Below, piece after piece: positions 16,905 through 26,127 of a stretch of DNA of 64,000 nucleotides. A model generated the notes under the pieces. The model had not been told where the DNA came from, searched no databases, and saw nothing but the letters and a program-made list of their open reading frames with translations. This DNA is from Cognatiyoonia sp965661665 (lineage in GTDB: Bacteria > Pseudomonadota > Alphaproteobacteria > Rhodobacterales > Rhodobacteraceae), in contig NZ_CBFIEO010000003.1 in NCBI RefSeq assembly GCF_965661665.1, forward strand, positions 1-64,000, given 5' to 3'. How positions within the stretch are numbered: position 1 is the first letter of the stretch; every line of letters begins with the position of its first letter. Both the position numbers and the translations under genes were made by a program.

Positions 16905-17117
16905 ATGCACAAACGACTTCGCCTGAAGCGCCGCTTCCCCGTCGCCATGACAGAGGACGGCTATCGTAGGCTCAAAAAGTTCGCTCAGGACAGTCATCTG
17001 GAGGAGGGAGAGGCGCTATCTTGTATGTTCAAAAACTTCGACAGCGTCATCAATAAAGATACTTTCGGCCACTGCCTGAAAATCTTTCAGACGGGACTGC
17101 CATGCCGGAATCAATAG
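16905..17117 (+). CDS. small basic protein in the beta-oxidation operon
   Basis: This 70-residue protein begins MHKRLRLKRRFPVAMTEDG and continues YRRLKKFAQDSHLEEGEAL, SFDSVINKDTF-like text. The N-terminal strand-helix-helix pattern with basic residues suggests a ribbon-helix-helix-like or nucleic-acid-binding protein, but this is inference. The ribosome site GAGGACC precedes ATG 16905. Its position between acyl-CoA dehydrogenase and GST, on the same strand and in the same transcript, suggests a role tied to this pathway. From memory, similar short proteins sit at this position in related genomes. Confidence 0.65.
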   Translation: MHKRLRLKRRFPVAMTEDGYRRLKKFAQDSHLEEGEALSCMFKNFDSVINKDTFGHCLKIFQTGLPCRNQ

Positions 17118-17136
17118 CGCAGATGGAGGTCGCGAT

Positions 17137-17769
17137 ATGACAATCAAATTGCATTGCTTCGGCGAAAGCGGCAACGCCTACAAAGCGACCCTTGCCCTCG
17201 AACTTGCTGGCCTCGATTGGGAGGTCGTCAAAGTTAATTTTTTCGCTGGTGCCGCCCGCACAGATGAATTTCGCCAACAAAACGTGATGGCCGAAGCACC
17301 CGTCCTCGTCGATGGCGACTTCACCCTAAGCCAATCTGGCGCAATCCAGCAGTACATCACTGATAAAACGGGAAAATTCGGTGGTGAGCTGGATGAGAAA
17401 TACGAAGTTCTGCGCTGGGTTCTGTGGGACAACCACAAGCTCAGCTCACAGGCTGGCATGACCCGCTTCCTGATGAACTTCCTGCCCGAAGAAAAGCGCC
17501 CAGCGCAGGTGATTAGCTTTATGCAAAGTCGCCTCGCCTCCGCCTACAAAACACTGAACACGCACCTAGACGGCCGCGATTGGATCGTTGGTCGCAACGT
17601 CACCAATGCGGACCTCTCCTGCTGTTCTTATCTTTACTATCCAGAACCATTTGGATTTGACCGCACAGAATTTCCCAACATCGACCGTTGGCTGACAAAC
17701 ATCTCAGACCTCGACGGTTGGAAACACCCTTATGACCTGATGCCCCGTGCCTTCCTCGGTGCATCCTGA
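17137..17769 (+). CDS. glutathione S-transferase family protein
   Basis: The 210-residue protein has an N-terminal thioredoxin-fold domain (KLHCFGESGNAYKATLALE, later EAPVLVDGDFTLSQSGAI with the cis-Pro and the Ser-Gly glutathione contact) and an all-helical C-terminal domain ending near GRNVTNADLSCCSYL. It probably conjugates or reduces a substrate with glutathione in the cytosol. Placement in a beta-oxidation operon suggests handling of an electrophilic acyl intermediate. The catalytic residue is likely Ser10 or Asn12 near the N terminus. Confidence 0.9.
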   Translation: MTIKLHCFGESGNAYKATLALELAGLDWEVVKVNFFAGAARTDEFRQQNVMAEAPVLVDGDFTLSQSGAIQQYITDKTGKFGGELDEKYEVLRWVLWDNHKLSSQAGMTRFLMNFLPEEKRPAQVISFMQSRLASAYKTLNTHLDGRDWIVGRNVTNADLSCCSYLYYPEPFGFDRTEFPNIDRWLTNISDLDGWKHPYDLMPRAFLGAS

Positions 17770-17780
17770 AGGAGAAGACT

Positions 17781-18992
17781 ATGACGGAAGCCTATATCTA
17801 CGACGCCGTTCGTACACCGCGCGGCAAAGGCCGCAAAGACGGCAGCTTGCATGAGGTCACCTCTGCACGCCTGTCCGCTGGCGTTCTGAACTCCCTGAAA
17901 GAGCGTAACGGCCTTGAAGGTCATGCTGTTGAGGATGTGATCTGGGGCAATGTGACCCAAGTAGGTGAGCAAGGTGGCTGTCTCGCACGGACGGCAGTTC
18001 TGGCCTCCGACCTTGATGAGCGAATCCCTGGCCTTGCCATCAACCGCTTCTGCGCCTCTGGCATGGAAGCTGTGAACCTTGCCGCGAACCAAGTCAAAGG
18101 CGGCGCTGGCCAAGCCTATATCGCTGGCGGCGTTGAAATGATGGGCCGCGTGGCGATGGGCTCTGACGGGGCCGCGATTGCTGTGGACCCATCGATTGCG
18201 ATGGAAACATACTTTGTACCGCAAGGTATCTCTGCCGACATCATCGCGACAGAATACGGTTTCACCCGCGACGACGCAGACTCCTTGGCTGTCCGCAGCC
18301 AAGACCGCGCAGCCGCAGCTTGGGCCGACAACCGGTTTGAAAAGTCCATCGTCCCTGTGAAGGACGTCAACGGTCTGACAATCCTCGACAACGACGAATA
18401 CATGCGTCCTGGCACAGACATGCAGGCGCTTGGGTCTTTGAACGCATCCTTCCAGCAAATGGGCGAAGTGATGCCAGGCTTCGACAACGTCGCCCTGCTA
18501 AAGTACCCACACCTCGAAAAAATCAACCACATTCACCACGCAGGTAACTCTTCCGGTATCGTGGATGGCTCAGCCGGTGTTCTGATCGGCAACAAAGAGT
18601 TTGGTGAAGCCTACGGCCTGAAGCCACGCGCCAAAATTCGCGCGACGGCAAAGATCGGCACCGATCCAACCATCATGCTCACAGGCCCTGTGCCCGTGAC
18701 AGAGAAGATCCTTGCCGATTCTGGTATGTCCATCAGCGACATCGACCTTTTCGAAGTGAACGAAGCCTTCGCGTCCGTCGTCTTGCGCTTCATGCAGCGC
18801 TTTGACGTCGACGACAGCGTAGTAAACGTCAACGGCGGCTCTATCGCGATGGGGCACCCACTTGGTGCAACTGGCACAATCATCATAGGAACCCTGCTCG
18901 ACGAGCTGGAGCGCACCGGCAAAGGCACAGGTCTTGCCACGCTCTGTATCGCATCCGGCATGGGCGCCGCAACCATCATCGAAAGGGTCTGA
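17781..18992 (+). CDS. acetyl-CoA acyltransferase (thiolase)
   Basis: This 403-residue thiolase cleaves 3-ketoacyl-CoA with CoA. The nucleophilic Cys lies in NRFCASGMEAVNLAAN. The oxyanion region is NHIHHAGNSSGIVDG, the catalytic His is in GGSIAMGHPLGATG, and the second Cys is in LATLCIASGMGAA. NEAFASVVLRF is the conserved Asn-Glu motif. The family is FadA/type I degradative by neighbourhood. It starts 12 bases after the GST gene, with GGAGAAG as ribosome site. Confidence 0.95.
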   Translation: MTEAYIYDAVRTPRGKGRKDGSLHEVTSARLSAGVLNSLKERNGLEGHAVEDVIWGNVTQVGEQGGCLARTAVLASDLDERIPGLAINRFCASGMEAVNLAANQVKGGAGQAYIAGGVEMMGRVAMGSDGAAIAVDPSIAMETYFVPQGISADIIATEYGFTRDDADSLAVRSQDRAAAAWADNRFEKSIVPVKDVNGLTILDNDEYMRPGTDMQALGSLNASFQQMGEVMPGFDNVALLKYPHLEKINHIHHAGNSSGIVDGSAGVLIGNKEFGEAYGLKPRAKIRATAKIGTDPTIMLTGPVPVTEKILADSGMSISDIDLFEVNEAFASVVLRFMQRFDVDDSVVNVNGGSIAMGHPLGATGTIIIGTLLDELERTGKGTGLATLCIASGMGAATIIERV

Positions 18993-18997
18993 TCTGA

Positions 18998-19438
18998 ATG
19001 GGTGCAATAACAGCAAGCGAAGCCAAACAAGTCTTCCAAGACTTACTGGACCGCGTCACCGGCTCTTACCTGAGCCGTGATTTCGACGCCTTCGCTTATG
19101 TCGTCCATTTGCCCCACCACATTTCAACCTCCTTTGAAACCATAAACATCCGGGAGCCTCACCACCTCAAAGCAGTCTTCGACGCTGTTTGCACTTTGAC
19201 CCACACTGGCGAACCAAACCTCACTGCGGTTTGCCATGATGCGAAACCAAAAGGTCGCGACAGGATCGACGGAAGCTATTCAAACCTGGCACCGGACCAT
19301 GCGGTCCTCACTGCGGAAATCAAATGCCAAACAGTTTTGATGTGGATTGGAAATGAATGGAAAGCCTGCATGTCACGCTACGAATTCGCCAAGGATGATG
19401 TTGTCGCGGTCGCACTGAGCGCCGCAGTAAGTACTTAG
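18998..19438 (+). CDS. NTF2/SnoaL-like protein of unknown function
   Basis: The 146-residue product is only 6 bases after the thiolase gene. Its layout, a helix (VFQDLLDRVTGSYLSRDFD) followed by FAYVVHLPHHISTS and a later sheet (QTVLMWIGNEWKACMSRYEF), resembles an NTF2/SnoaL cone fold. No catalytic motif can be assigned. It is probably co-expressed with the fatty acid genes. A 50-base gap separates it from the trifunctional-type enzyme gene. Confidence 0.6.
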   Translation: MGAITASEAKQVFQDLLDRVTGSYLSRDFDAFAYVVHLPHHISTSFETINIREPHHLKAVFDAVCTLTHTGEPNLTAVCHDAKPKGRDRIDGSYSNLAPDHAVLTAEIKCQTVLMWIGNEWKACMSRYEFAKDDVVAVALSAAVST

Positions 19439-19490
19439 GGTCTCAATCGGCCCACCAGATAAACCGCCCACACGCGGACAGGAGAAGAAA

Positions 19491-21692
19491 ATGACAGATT
19501 TCACAATGGCCACAGACACTAATGGCGTTGCCGTCATCACATGGGACACACAAAGCAAGTCCATGAACGTGATGAACCAGCAAGGTTTCCTCGACCTTGA
19601 TGCGCTCATCGACCAAGCCCTCGCAGATGACGCCGTCAAAGGCATTGTCATCACTTCTGGCAAAAAAGGCTCCTTCGCGGGCGGTATGGACCTCAACATC
19701 ATCGCAAAGATGAAAAAAAGCGCTGGCGACAACCCAGCGCAAGGTCTGATGGACGGGCTGATGGCCTCTCACGGTGTGCTGCGCAAAATCGAACGCGCTG
19801 GCATGGACGCCAAGACCAACAAAGGCGGCAAGCCGATCGCAGCCGCCCTGCCTGGCACAGCCCTGGGCATTGGTTTTGAAATCCCGCTCGCCTGCCACCG
19901 CATCTTTGCCGCCGACAACCCAAAAGCCAAAATTGGCCTGCCGGAAATCATGGTCGGCATTTTCCCAGGCATGGGCGGCACAACACGCCTTGTGCGCAAA
20001 CTGGGCGCGATGACAGCCTCCCCCTTCCTATTGGAAGGCAAGTTGAGCGATCCGCAGAAAGCCAAGGCCGCTGGCCTGATCGACGAAGTTGTGCCTGCGG
20101 ATGAGCTTCTCTCCGCTGCGAAGACATGGGTTCTGTCAGAGCCCTCCATCGTTAAGCCTTGGGATGAAAAGGGCTACAAAATACCCGGCGGTGCGCCATA
20201 CCACCCAGCTGGGTTCATGACCTTCGTCGGTGCCTCCGCCATGGTCATTGGCAAGACAAAAGGCGTCTACCCAGCGGCTAAGGCCCTGCTGTCCGCAGTT
20301 TACGAAGGCGCGCTCGTACCCTTCGATACAGCGATCAAGATCGAAGCCCGCTGGTTCACACATGTCTTGATGAATCCAAGCTCCGAAGCGATGATCCGCT
20401 CCCTCTTCATCAACAAGGAAGCGCTGGAAAAAGGTGCGAACCGCCCTGCTGTTGACGACGAAACCGTCAAAAAAGTCGGTGTTTTGGGCGCAGGCATGAT
20501 GGGTGCGGGTATCGCGCTTGTTTCCGCCCTTGCAGGCATCGAAGTTGTCCTGATCGACCGCGAACAAGAAGCAGCTGACAAAGGCAAAGCTTACACAACC
20601 GCGTATATGGACAAAGGCATCAAGCGCAAAAAAGTGACCGAGGAAAAGAAGGACGCCGTGCTCGACCTGATCAACGCGACAACCCACCTTGACGCACTGA
20701 AAGGCTGCGACCTGATCGTTGAAGCTGTGTTCGAGGACGTGGGCGTCAAAGCGGAGATGACAAAGAAAGTCGAAGCCATCGTAGGCGAAGACTGCATCTT
20801 CGCATCCAACACCTCCACCCTGCCAATCACAGAACTCGCCAAAGCGTCCAAACGCCCAGAGCAGTTCATCGGCATCCACTTCTTCTCTCCCGTGGACAAG
20901 ATGCTGTTGGTGGAAATCATCAAAGGCAAGGAAACAGGCGACCGCGCCGTGGCCAAATCGCTCGACTTCGTGCGCCAAATCCGCAAAACGCCAATCGTTG
21001 TCAACGACGAGCGCTTCTTCTACGCCAACCGCTGCATCATCCCTTACATCAACGAAGGGATCCGCATGGTCAAAGAAGGTGTAGAGCCTGCATTGATCGA
21101 AAACGCGGCGAAACTCGTCGGTATGCCGCTTGGCCCGCTTCAGTTGACGGATGAAACCTCCATCGACCTCGGCGTGAAGATTGCGAAAGCGACCAAAGCC
21201 GCTATGGGCGACGCTTATGACGACGCACAGGACGAAGTTCTGTTCTGGATGTTTGAAGAAGGACGCTTGGGCCGCAAATCAAACGCTGGCTTCTACGCCT
21301 ACGACGAAAAAGGCAAACGCCAAGGTCTGTGGGAAGGTCTGTCAGAGAAATTCCCAGTGGCCAACGATCAGCCTGACCTTTTGGAAGTCCAGCATCGCCT
21401 GCTCTTCGCGCAAGTCCTCGAAGCGGTCCGCGCGTTAGAGGAAAACGTGCTCGAAGACATCCGCGAAGGCGATGTTGGCGCGATCCTCGGCTGGGGCTTT
21501 GCCCCTTGGTCCGGTGGCCCGTTCAGCTGGCTCGACATCATCGGCGCGCCCTACGCGGCGGAGCGTTGCGACCAACTGACAGCGGCACACGGCGAACGCT
21601 TCACAACAACAGCCCTGCTGCAAGAAATGGCCGACAGCGGTCAATCCTTCTACGCACGCTTCGGCACAGGCACTGACGCAAAAGCAGCCTAG
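19491..21692 (+). CDS. enoyl-CoA hydratase/3-hydroxyacyl-CoA dehydrogenase (FadB/FadJ type)
   Basis: This 733-residue bifunctional enzyme carries the middle steps of beta-oxidation. Residues 1-190 are the crotonase-fold hydratase (GSFAGGMDLNIIAKM, GIGFEIPLACHRI, KIGLPEIMVGIFPG with the catalytic Glu pair). From about residue 320 the NAD-binding Rossmann fold begins (VGVLGAGMMGAGIAL), then SNTSTLPITELA and IGIHFFSPVDKMLL with the catalytic His. The C-terminal helical domain ends near FAPWSGGPFSWLD. A GGAGAAGAAA site precedes the ATG, and a strong terminator follows the stop. Confidence 0.95.
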   Translation: MTDFTMATDTNGVAVITWDTQSKSMNVMNQQGFLDLDALIDQALADDAVKGIVITSGKKGSFAGGMDLNIIAKMKKSAGDNPAQGLMDGLMASHGVLRKIERAGMDAKTNKGGKPIAAALPGTALGIGFEIPLACHRIFAADNPKAKIGLPEIMVGIFPGMGGTTRLVRKLGAMTASPFLLEGKLSDPQKAKAAGLIDEVVPADELLSAAKTWVLSEPSIVKPWDEKGYKIPGGAPYHPAGFMTFVGASAMVIGKTKGVYPAAKALLSAVYEGALVPFDTAIKIEARWFTHVLMNPSSEAMIRSLFINKEALEKGANRPAVDDETVKKVGVLGAGMMGAGIALVSALAGIEVVLIDREQEAADKGKAYTTAYMDKGIKRKKVTEEKKDAVLDLINATTHLDALKGCDLIVEAVFEDVGVKAEMTKKVEAIVGEDCIFASNTSTLPITELAKASKRPEQFIGIHFFSPVDKMLLVEIIKGKETGDRAVAKSLDFVRQIRKTPIVVNDERFFYANRCIIPYINEGIRMVKEGVEPALIENAAKLVGMPLGPLQLTDETSIDLGVKIAKATKAAMGDAYDDAQDEVLFWMFEEGRLGRKSNAGFYAYDEKGKRQGLWEGLSEKFPVANDQPDLLEVQHRLLFAQVLEAVRALEENVLEDIREGDVGAILGWGFAPWSGGPFSWLDIIGAPYAAERCDQLTAAHGERFTTTALLQEMADSGQSFYARFGTGTDAKAA

Positions 21693-21707
21693 GCCCTGAA
21701 AAATCAA

Positions 21708-21745
21708 AACCGCCATGCTGGGGTTCATCAGCATGGCGGTTTTTT
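21708..21745 (+). terminator. rho-independent terminator of the beta-oxidation operon
   Basis: AACCGCCATGCTG (21708-21720) pairs perfectly with CAGCATGGCGGTT (21729-21741) around an 8-base loop and is followed by a T run. It sits 16 bases after the last gene of the operon. Confidence 0.93.
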
Positions 21746-21828
21746 GTGTTCGATTGTGCCAATCTAAAGGGAAGGGGCACTAGCTTCTCGAAGTGCCCCT
21801 TTCCAAAACGCTTGGCTTCCGGAATGCG

Positions 21829-22494
21829 CTAAGCTGCTGCGTTAAATACGGTTTTCGCCTCATCGAGTGAGACGGATCCGGCATCTTCTTCTTCCAAGAA
21901 GCTCACCAACAAATCTGCCTGTTCCAAAGGCATCACGTTGTAATCGGCTGGCTCAGCCGCCAGCTCCAACGTGTCCACGGTGCGCGGACAAAAGAAAAGC
22001 GCGCCGACGTTGGCAAAGATTACTTCGTCACGAGCGAACTGGATCACCACAACTTCAAACCGTCCGTGTGGTTTGCAGCGTGTGATCCCACGGAACCCGT
22101 CCAAAGCTTCGGCGGGTATCATCGCGAACGGATCACCGAAGACGCTTTGGGCCGTTTCGCCTTCCACCAAGACCGCTTGCTTCGACATCAGCGTTAGCGG
22201 TGCGGCATTGCCCAACGCATCGGCTGGGACGGTCAGCGGCCAGCCCTCCGGCATATCTGTATCCGCATTGGCATAGATCACCTCGCGCTTCACTTACACG
22301 ACGGTTTGCATCCCGCCATCAAATGTCAGCACTTAGTCGCCTGGCGCAACCGCCTCGACTACCCGCCACACTTGTGGTGTGGCAACTTTTGTTCCTGCGA
22401 CAACGCCCTGTGGGCAATCAGCCAAACACTCCGGCTGCTGCTGCCCAATATAGGCAACTTTGTCATTCTGTGATGTAAAACCCAAACCAAACAT
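21829..22494 (-). pseudogene. Hint-domain protein gene broken by two TAA codons
   Basis: The frame starts at ATG 22494 (MFGLGFTSQND) after a GAAAGGGG ribosome site. It contains a Hint-domain core: GTKVATPQVWRVVEAVAPGD, then VLTFDGGMQTVV, later LMSKQAVLVEG and FGDPFAMIPAEALDG. This kind of domain is common in roseobacter surface proteins, where it may self-process. In-frame TAA codons at 22335-22333 and 22298-22296 fall directly after PGD and TVV, where a Gln (CAA) fits. The remainder is uninterrupted to 21829 (222 codons). It could not be translated to full length without read-through. Confidence 0.75.
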
Positions 22495-22780
22495 AATAGC
22501 GACCCCTTTCTCTGAAATGTAATGTGAGGTGCTACTAATCCGAGCACCCGATCTCAGTGAGCGCGATTCGCGTGCCGCGTTTGCGGTCTGAATAAGGTAT
22601 AATTGTGTCACTGTTCAGGCCGAGAAGGTAATCTGCCGACGTTCATTCAAATTGTCTTAAAATTGGAAACAAGATCAGCCTGCAAAGTGGTTTGATCCAA
22701 CCCTATGAAAACAATGGGATTTGTGGCGCAGCGACAAAGGCTGAAAGCCGCACCAACCTATACAGCAATCGGCAATCACA

Positions 22781-22815
22781 AAAAAACGCCTGTCCAAATG
22801 CGGTTTTTGACAGGC
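22781..22815 (-). terminator. orphan minus-strand terminator in a gene-free spacer
   Basis: On the minus strand GCCTGTC (22815-22809) pairs with GACAGGC (22794-22788) around a 14-base loop and is followed by GTTTTTTT. No minus-strand protein gene lies upstream before the divergent ligase gene at 22923, so it may end a short RNA starting in that spacer. The rest of 22495-22922 shows no other feature. Confidence 0.5.
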
Positions 22816-22922
22816 TACAAATGTGGCGAAATTGGCCTATCGCTGCCGCCAAATGCTCTATTGTCTGACATTTGAGAATCGGCATACCTTGAAGCCCAAC
22901 TCGCACGTAGGGGAGGCGCGCC

Positions 22923-24548
22923 ATGGGATGGATGTCAGACGAGACCGGGCTTGATAAATGCGCGGCAAACTATGTGCCGCTCACACCCCTGAGCCATCTC
23001 AGCCGTGCCAACATCGTTTATCCAGACAGGACCGCGCTGATCTATGGCGATCACCAATTGACCTACCGCCAGTATCATGCACGCGTGTCGCAACTGGCCT
23101 CCGCCCTCGTCAAAGCGGGCGTGAAGCCCGGCGATGTGGTCGCAACGATCCTTCCCAACATTCCCGCCCAGTCAGAGGCCGCATTTGGCGTTCCCGCCTG
23201 CGGCGCGGTCCTCAACACGATCAACACGCGCCTCGACGTCGACACCATCGCCTATATCTTCGATCATGGGGAGGCGAAAGTCGCCTTGGTAGACAGTCAA
23301 TTCCTGCCTTCGGTGATGCAGTCCGTTGAGCTGATGGAAGGCCCCGCCCCGCTAATCATCGAAGTCCCTGACCCAATTGCGGGTGTCGCAGGCATTGGCG
23401 AGCAGACGGATTATGAGGAATTCATTGCCAACGGCGATCCCGACTTCGAATGGATCTTGCCACAGGAAGAATGGGAAAGCCTCGCGCTCAACTATACCTC
23501 CGGCACCACAGGGCGTCCGAAAGGTGTCGTCTATCACCATCGTGGCGCGTATCTGATGACAATGGGCACGCCGATCAGCTGGCAGATGACGCTTTATCCG
23601 ACACTGCTGCAAATCGTGCCGCTCTTTCACTGCAACGGCTGGAACCACACGTGGATGATCCCCGTCATGGGCGGCACGGTTGTCTGCTGCCGCGACATCA
23701 CGGCCAAAGCGATATATGACGCCATTGCCGACCACGGCGTCACCCACTTTGGTGGCGCGCCCATCGTGCTCAACCTTATCGTCAACGCAGCCGACGACGA
23801 ACGCCGCCCCTTCAACCGCACGATAGAGGTGTTCACCGCTGGCGCACCGCCCGCACCGGCAACGCTCGAAGCAATCGGAAAACTCGGCTTCAACGTCACC
23901 CAAGTCTACGGCCTGACCGAAACTTACGGCCACGTCACTGAATGCATCTGGACCGACGACTGGGATGGCCTGCCGCAAGACGAACAAGCCGCGATCAAGG
24001 CCCGCCAAGGCGTCGCCTATCCGCAAATGGAACATGTCACCGTCCTCGACGACAAGATGGGTCAAGTCGCGATGGACAGCGACACGCAGGGTGAGATTGT
24101 CATGCGCGGCAACTCTGTCATGAAGGGCTACCTTAAGAACCCCGAGGCCACGGCCAAAGCCTTCGCTGGTGGCTACTTCCATTCCGAGGACCTCGCCATC
24201 CAACACCCCGACGGCTACATCCAAATCTCTGACCGCGCCAAAGACATCATCATTTCTGGAGGGGAAAACATCAGCTCGGTCGAAGTGGAAGGCGCGCTCA
24301 TGCACCATCCTGCCGTCAACCTCTGCGCCGTGGTCGCAAAACCCGACGACAAATGGGGCGAAGTGCCGTGCGCTTTCATCGAGTTGAAAGAAGGTGCCAC
24401 AGCGGATGCAGCCGAACTCATCGCCTTCACTCGTAAACGGCTCGCTGGCTTCAAATGTCCGAAGAAAGTCCTGTTCCAAGAACTGCCAAAGACATCAACG
24501 GGTAAGATCCAGAAGTTCGAGCTGAGAACGCTGGCAAAATCGCTCTGA
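22923..24548 (+). CDS. medium-chain-type acyl-CoA ligase
   Basis: The 541-residue adenylate-forming enzyme shows the ATP loop LNYTSGTTGRPKGVVYHHRG, the motif VYGLTETYG, the hinge GGYFHSEDLAIQHPDGY, SDRAKDIISGGENISSVE-type text and C-terminal PKTSTGKIQKFELR with the catalytic Lys. The N-terminal LTPLSHLSRANIVYPDR is typical of the plant AAE-like or short/medium-chain group. It probably feeds CoA thioesters to beta-oxidation. A GGGGAGG ribosome site precedes the ATG. The gene is intact although its neighbours on both sides are pseudogenes. Confidence 0.92.
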   Translation: MGWMSDETGLDKCAANYVPLTPLSHLSRANIVYPDRTALIYGDHQLTYRQYHARVSQLASALVKAGVKPGDVVATILPNIPAQSEAAFGVPACGAVLNTINTRLDVDTIAYIFDHGEAKVALVDSQFLPSVMQSVELMEGPAPLIIEVPDPIAGVAGIGEQTDYEEFIANGDPDFEWILPQEEWESLALNYTSGTTGRPKGVVYHHRGAYLMTMGTPISWQMTLYPTLLQIVPLFHCNGWNHTWMIPVMGGTVVCCRDITAKAIYDAIADHGVTHFGGAPIVLNLIVNAADDERRPFNRTIEVFTAGAPPAPATLEAIGKLGFNVTQVYGLTETYGHVTECIWTDDWDGLPQDEQAAIKARQGVAYPQMEHVTVLDDKMGQVAMDSDTQGEIVMRGNSVMKGYLKNPEATAKAFAGGYFHSEDLAIQHPDGYIQISDRAKDIIISGGENISSVEVEGALMHHPAVNLCAVVAKPDDKWGEVPCAFIELKEGATADAAELIAFTRKRLAGFKCPKKVLFQELPKTSTGKIQKFELRTLAKSL

Positions 24549-24553
24549 CGCGG

Positions 24554-24820
24554 ATGAAGAGCACCTCGTCACCTGTAGATATGTTCGCCATGTTTGGCTA
24601 CTTTGGCGGCTTCGGCTACGCCGCTTATCTGCAACTGGTGAAGTCATCTTAGTCTTACGACCATCTCGTTGCCACGGGGCATTCACCGGAAGAAGCAACC
24701 GCTTTTGTTGAGGCCTACGCAACGCACCGATCGATCGCTTTGTATGTCGGAGGCGTCTCCCTCGTCGTAGCAATCGTTTCGGCCATGGTGTTTCGGGAAC
24801 CGAAGTCCCAAAGACGCTAG
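24554..24820 (+). pseudogene. small membrane protein gene broken by TAG
   Basis: Six bases after the ligase gene an ATG opens MKSTSSPVDMFAMFGYFG, a hydrophobic helix. A TAG at 24650-24652 (codon 33, after LVKSS) interrupts it. The same frame then runs SYDHLVATGHSPEEATAF and a second hydrophobic helix (SIALYVGGVSLVVAIVSAM) to a TAG at 24818-24820. A CAG-to-TAG change fits. The intact form would be an 88-codon two-helix protein. No function is known. Its stop overlaps the stop of the convergent cytochrome b gene. Confidence 0.55.
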
Positions 24821-25296
24821 TAAGCCAGCGCCACCCAAATATGCACCGCGATCAATGGGATAATTGCAACGGACATCCCGACATGAAGCGCGAGCCATGT
24901 TAGGTAGCCGCCCCGTGTCTGAAATCGCACGATCTGTTTGTTCAGGATGCCCGTGATCCCAATCAGCAGAAACAGAATGGTCAGCGCCAACATCCACGTA
25001 TGCCAGACCCGTGCCGCGTGGAGCCCGAACAGGATCACGGTTGTTATACTAACCCAGCGGTGCTGGATCACATCATTCACTCGTGCCTGCCCAGTCCAGC
25101 GGTTGTAGAAGAGCACCCATTGGAACGTCATGGCGGCGAGCAATCCGACACCTGTGATCACCTGCCAAACAAAACTGACATCTTCTGGGACAAGCCGCCC
25201 TTACCAACCCGACAGCAGCGCGGCTGAGACTATGCAAAGCCCGACCAACCCGAAGAAAGCATAGGGCGTCTGAACAATCGCGCGGGGCGTCGACAT
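24817..25296 (-). pseudogene. membrane cytochrome b-like protein gene broken by TAA
   Basis: From ATG 25296 the frame reads MSTPRAIVQTPYAFFG and a first hydrophobic helix, then TAA at 25203-25201 after LLSGW. It continues GRLVPEDVSFVWQ and several further helices containing His residues (LFGLHAARVWHTWM, LALHVGMSVAIIP, AVHIWVAL) that could bind heme, as in small di-heme cytochrome b proteins. CAA-to-TAA explains the stop. Its ATG overlaps the stop of the preceding gene (TGATG), so it was the third gene of a cytochrome operon. Confidence 0.65.
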
Positions 25297-26127
25297 CACG
25301 GCTGCCTTCCCGCATCGGAAATGATGATCAACTCCTCCATCACCTGAGGGGACGCGGCTTGCCCGACAGCGGCTAAGAAAGTCTCCAGATCAGGCAGGGC
25401 TTTCACCCCGTCACTTGGCCAGTCGCCCCCAATGGCCACCTCCTCCGAAAACCCAGCGACCTTATCAAGATAGAGCGCATAAGCCTACTCCACGGCTTCA
25501 TAAAGCTGCTCTTTCATCGCCAAATACTCATCCGCCCCCAAACTGCCCTGCGGATAGGTCCACGTCGTGGTCCCCATCACATCGCCCATCCTCCAATCGT
25601 TTTTGGGCTATCGTCATGCTCATTATGGCAACTTACGCAAGGACCGGCAGAGGCGAAATCGGGGAACATGCCAACCACGCCAACTCCTTCAATGGCCGAA
25701 AAAACCAGACCGCCACTTGCCTTCACCTCCTCAAACGTTGCCATCTGCGCCGCATCAAAGAGGTTTGATTTATTGATCGGCTCATCGGAGCCGAGATAAA
25801 GGCTCAACCGCGTTGGCTTCGCTTCTAACCGTGCGCTGGTCAGCCATAGGAATAAGGCGGGCGACGGGCCTTCTCCACACCCTGCTCCGCCCAATCTTCG
25901 CCAAATCCCAGACCAGCCTTCTTCCGAGCGCCGACGATCCGACTGGTGTAAATCTGCCGCGCCGCCTGATTCACGGCGTTCACGGCTGTGAACACATGTG
26001 CCGCATTCACCTGCCGTTCCATGCTTGCGACTTGCCTATGCTCCGGCAGCGGGGCTGGCGCGGTAACAAAGAGGAAAATCGCCAGACACGAAAACACGCC
26101 CGGCAGGATAAAACGAAATGTAATCAT
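25296..26127 (-). pseudogene. c-type heme protein gene (DUF3365-like), multiply disrupted
   Basis: The gene begins MITFRFILPGVFSCLAIF (signal or anchor helix) at ATG 26127, overlapping the stop of the multiheme gene by ATGA. A frameshift near 25870 moves coding to the frame LTSARLEAKPTRLSLYL and SAGPCVSCHNEHDDSPK, which has one intact CxxCH heme site. A second frameshift near 25600 and a TAG at 25487-25485 (AVE*AYALYLD) follow, and the frame ends at TGA 25298. The Asn-Leu-Phe-Asp and CVSCH pattern resembles DUF3365 heme-binding sensors. It is non-functional as read. Confidence 0.65.

Noticed and set aside
20136..20978. Long minus-strand frame within the FadB/FadJ-type gene, and similar long antisense frames in deoA, maeB and glyA
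   Set aside because: All are mirror frames of strongly biased coding sequence; their translations lack motifs.
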